NCBI GenBank assembly: GCA_947623215.1
Contig: CANQGN010000090.1
Coordinates: 1-6,285, forward strand
Length of the DNA stretch: 6,285 nt
Reading direction: 5' to 3'
DNA from: an uncultured Clostridia bacterium
Lineage (GTDB): Bacteria; Bacillota; Clostridia; Oscillospirales; Acutalibacteraceae
Of this stretch, positions 5,494 through 6,285 are shown piece by piece. Position 1 is the stretch's first letter. Each line of letters begins with the position of its first letter. The translations under genes were made by a program, and so were the position numbers. The notes below the pieces were generated by a model. The model did not search any database. It was not told the DNA's origin and worked only from the letters and a program-made list of their open reading frames with translations.

Positions 5494-6285
5494 TTACTCC
5501 CATCTCACTTGCGTAACTTCGGTAATCGGCCGCCCCAAAAAGCGGTCGGCTACCTCGCAAAAGGCGGGGGTGCGGTCGCTTACAAAAAAGGAGGACGTCC
5601 CGCCGACTTCTCGGCCGCTCAGCAGCCCCTTTTGCCGCAGCAGCCCGGCGGCGTATTCGGCGGCGGCGCGGCCGCTGTCGATTAACTGCACGCCGGGGCC
5701 CATGACTTCGCCAATCGCCTCCCGCAGCAGCGGGAAGTGGGTGCAGCCCAAAATCAGCACGTCTAAGCGCTCGGCTACCAGCGGCTGCAAATAGCGGCGG
5801 CACACGGCCTGCACCACCGGGTCGCGGGGGGAGGTGAACCCCTCTTCTACCATTTGTACAAACAGCCCGCAGGGGCGGCAAAACACCTGCGCGGCGGGCA
5901 GCAGGGCGTGTATGGCCTGCTCGTAGGCGCCGGAGCGCACCGTGGCGGCGGTGCCGATAACCCCCACCCGCCCGCTGCGGGTGGCGGCGGCGGCCGCTGC
6001 GGCGGTGGGCTCTACCACCCCTACAAAGGGCAGCCCGCACCCCCGGCCGACCTCGCCCGCTACCGAGCTTACCGTGCCGCAGGCGGCGATGATGAGTTTC
6101 ACCCCCTGCCGCTTTAAAAAGGCTACGTCCTGCCGGGCGTACTGCAAAATGGCGGCTTTGCTGCGGGTGCCGTAGGGCACCCGGCCGGTGTCGCCAAAAT
6201 AAACCACGTCTTCGCCCGGCAGCAGGGAAGAGAGCGCCGCCACGGCCGAAAGGCCGCCCAGCCCGCTGTCAAACACGCCAATGGG
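5494..6285 (-). CDS. murI: Glutamate racemase, 5' end cut by window edge
   Basis: Interconverts L- and D-glutamate in the cytoplasm, supplying D-Glu for the peptidoglycan stem peptide. It is a cofactor-independent enzyme of the Asp/Glu racemase family using two cysteines. The window shows 263 residues ending at a TAA stop. The frame runs off the edge with Pro-Ile-Gly-Val before FDSGLGG, so only a few N-terminal residues are missing and the GTG at 6276 is an internal Val. Numbering from the first visible residue: FDSGLGG at 5-11 (catalytic Asp6, Ser7), VPYGTRS near 36-42, first catalytic Cys69 in AACGTVSS, GVIGTAATVRSGAY near 108-121, and second catalytic Cys181 in GCTHFPLL. The usual first-cysteine motif is CNT; here it is CGT, so the substrate-contacting Asn is Gly. 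The length fits the family (about 260-280). It is the most upstream gene seen, and its stop lies 3 nt before the next start. The family call is secure; a related racemase specificity cannot be excluded. Confidence 0.95.
   Translation of the reverse strand, partial: PIGVFDSGLGGLSAVAALSSLLPGEDVVYFGDTGRVPYGTRSKAAILQYARQDVAFLKRQGVKLIIAACGTVSSVAGEVGRGCGLPFVGVVEPTAAAAAAATRSGRVGVIGTAATVRSGAYEQAIHALLPAAQVFCRPCGLFVQMVEEGFTSPRDPVVQAVCRRYLQPLVAERLDVLILGCTHFPLLREAIGEVMGPGVQLIDSGRAAAEYAAGLLRQKGLLSGREVGGTSSFFVSDRTPAFCEVADRFLGRPITEVTQVRWE
5497..5501 (-). promoter_or_regulatory. Ribosome binding site for DUF1934 gene
   Basis: GGGAG lies 6 nt upstream of the ATG at 5490. It sits inside the last codons of murI, which suggests that translation of the two genes is coupled. 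Confidence 0.6.

Larger units (their letters stand above)
76..6285 (-). other. Putative six-gene polycistronic unit
   Basis: Six genes run in the same direction with junctions of +3, -4, +1, +7 and +23 nt. Ribosome binding sites lie within the preceding genes at four of the five junctions. No hairpin-plus-T-run terminator and no promoter-sized gap is visible between them, so co-transcription is inferred. The promoter must lie beyond 6285. Confidence 0.8.

Noticed and set aside
5366..6040. 224-codon minus-strand frame overlapping murI and the DUF1934 gene
   Set aside because: It is extremely rich in Arg, Ala and Gly, has no domain pattern, and is out of frame with two conserved genes that occupy the same bases.

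Overview
The window is a compact stretch of bacterial housekeeping genes. All six lie on the minus strand, so transcription runs from position 6285 towards 1. The DNA is GC-rich. Starts often lack ATG but have purine-rich ribosome binding sites. The DUF1934 (YwiB-like) gene sits directly upstream of argS, as in Bacillus and many Clostridia. ArgS carries the HxGN form of the HIGH motif that I associate with Clostridia. Together these suggest a GC-rich Firmicute, probably a clostridial (Oscillospirales/Ruminococcaceae-like) gut-type organism. That placement is inference from gene order and motif style, not from a database search.

In transcription order the genes are: murI (glutamate racemase, its first codons cut by the window edge); a DUF1934 beta-barrel protein; argS (arginyl-tRNA synthetase); a homocysteine S-methyltransferase-family protein with an extra C-terminal tail; der/engA (double GTPase for 50S ribosome assembly); and plsY (membrane acyl-phosphate:glycerol-3-phosphate acyltransferase). 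The junctions are +3 nt, a 4-nt overlap, +1 nt, +7 nt and +23 nt. No terminator or promoter is visible between genes, so this reads as one polycistronic unit with translational coupling. It joins cell wall precursor supply (D-glutamate), tRNA charging, methionine metabolism, ribosome biogenesis and phospholipid synthesis. These are growth functions rather than one pathway. The 75 bases after plsY hold no gene.

I see no mobile element, CRISPR array, RNA gene, phage gene or dedicated novel system. The most notable observation is in argS. The reading frame is intact, but the nearly invariant strand just before the HIGH-type motif (consensus VEFVSAN before PTGP), with its preceding linker, is missing. 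The gap is about 19-20 residues and in frame, and it removes residues that normally bind arginine. Lesser oddities are a Gly in place of the usual Asn after the first catalytic Cys of MurI, TTG/GTG starts on three consecutive operon genes, a vestigial pterin-domain-like tail on the methyltransferase, and enlarged loops in PlsY.
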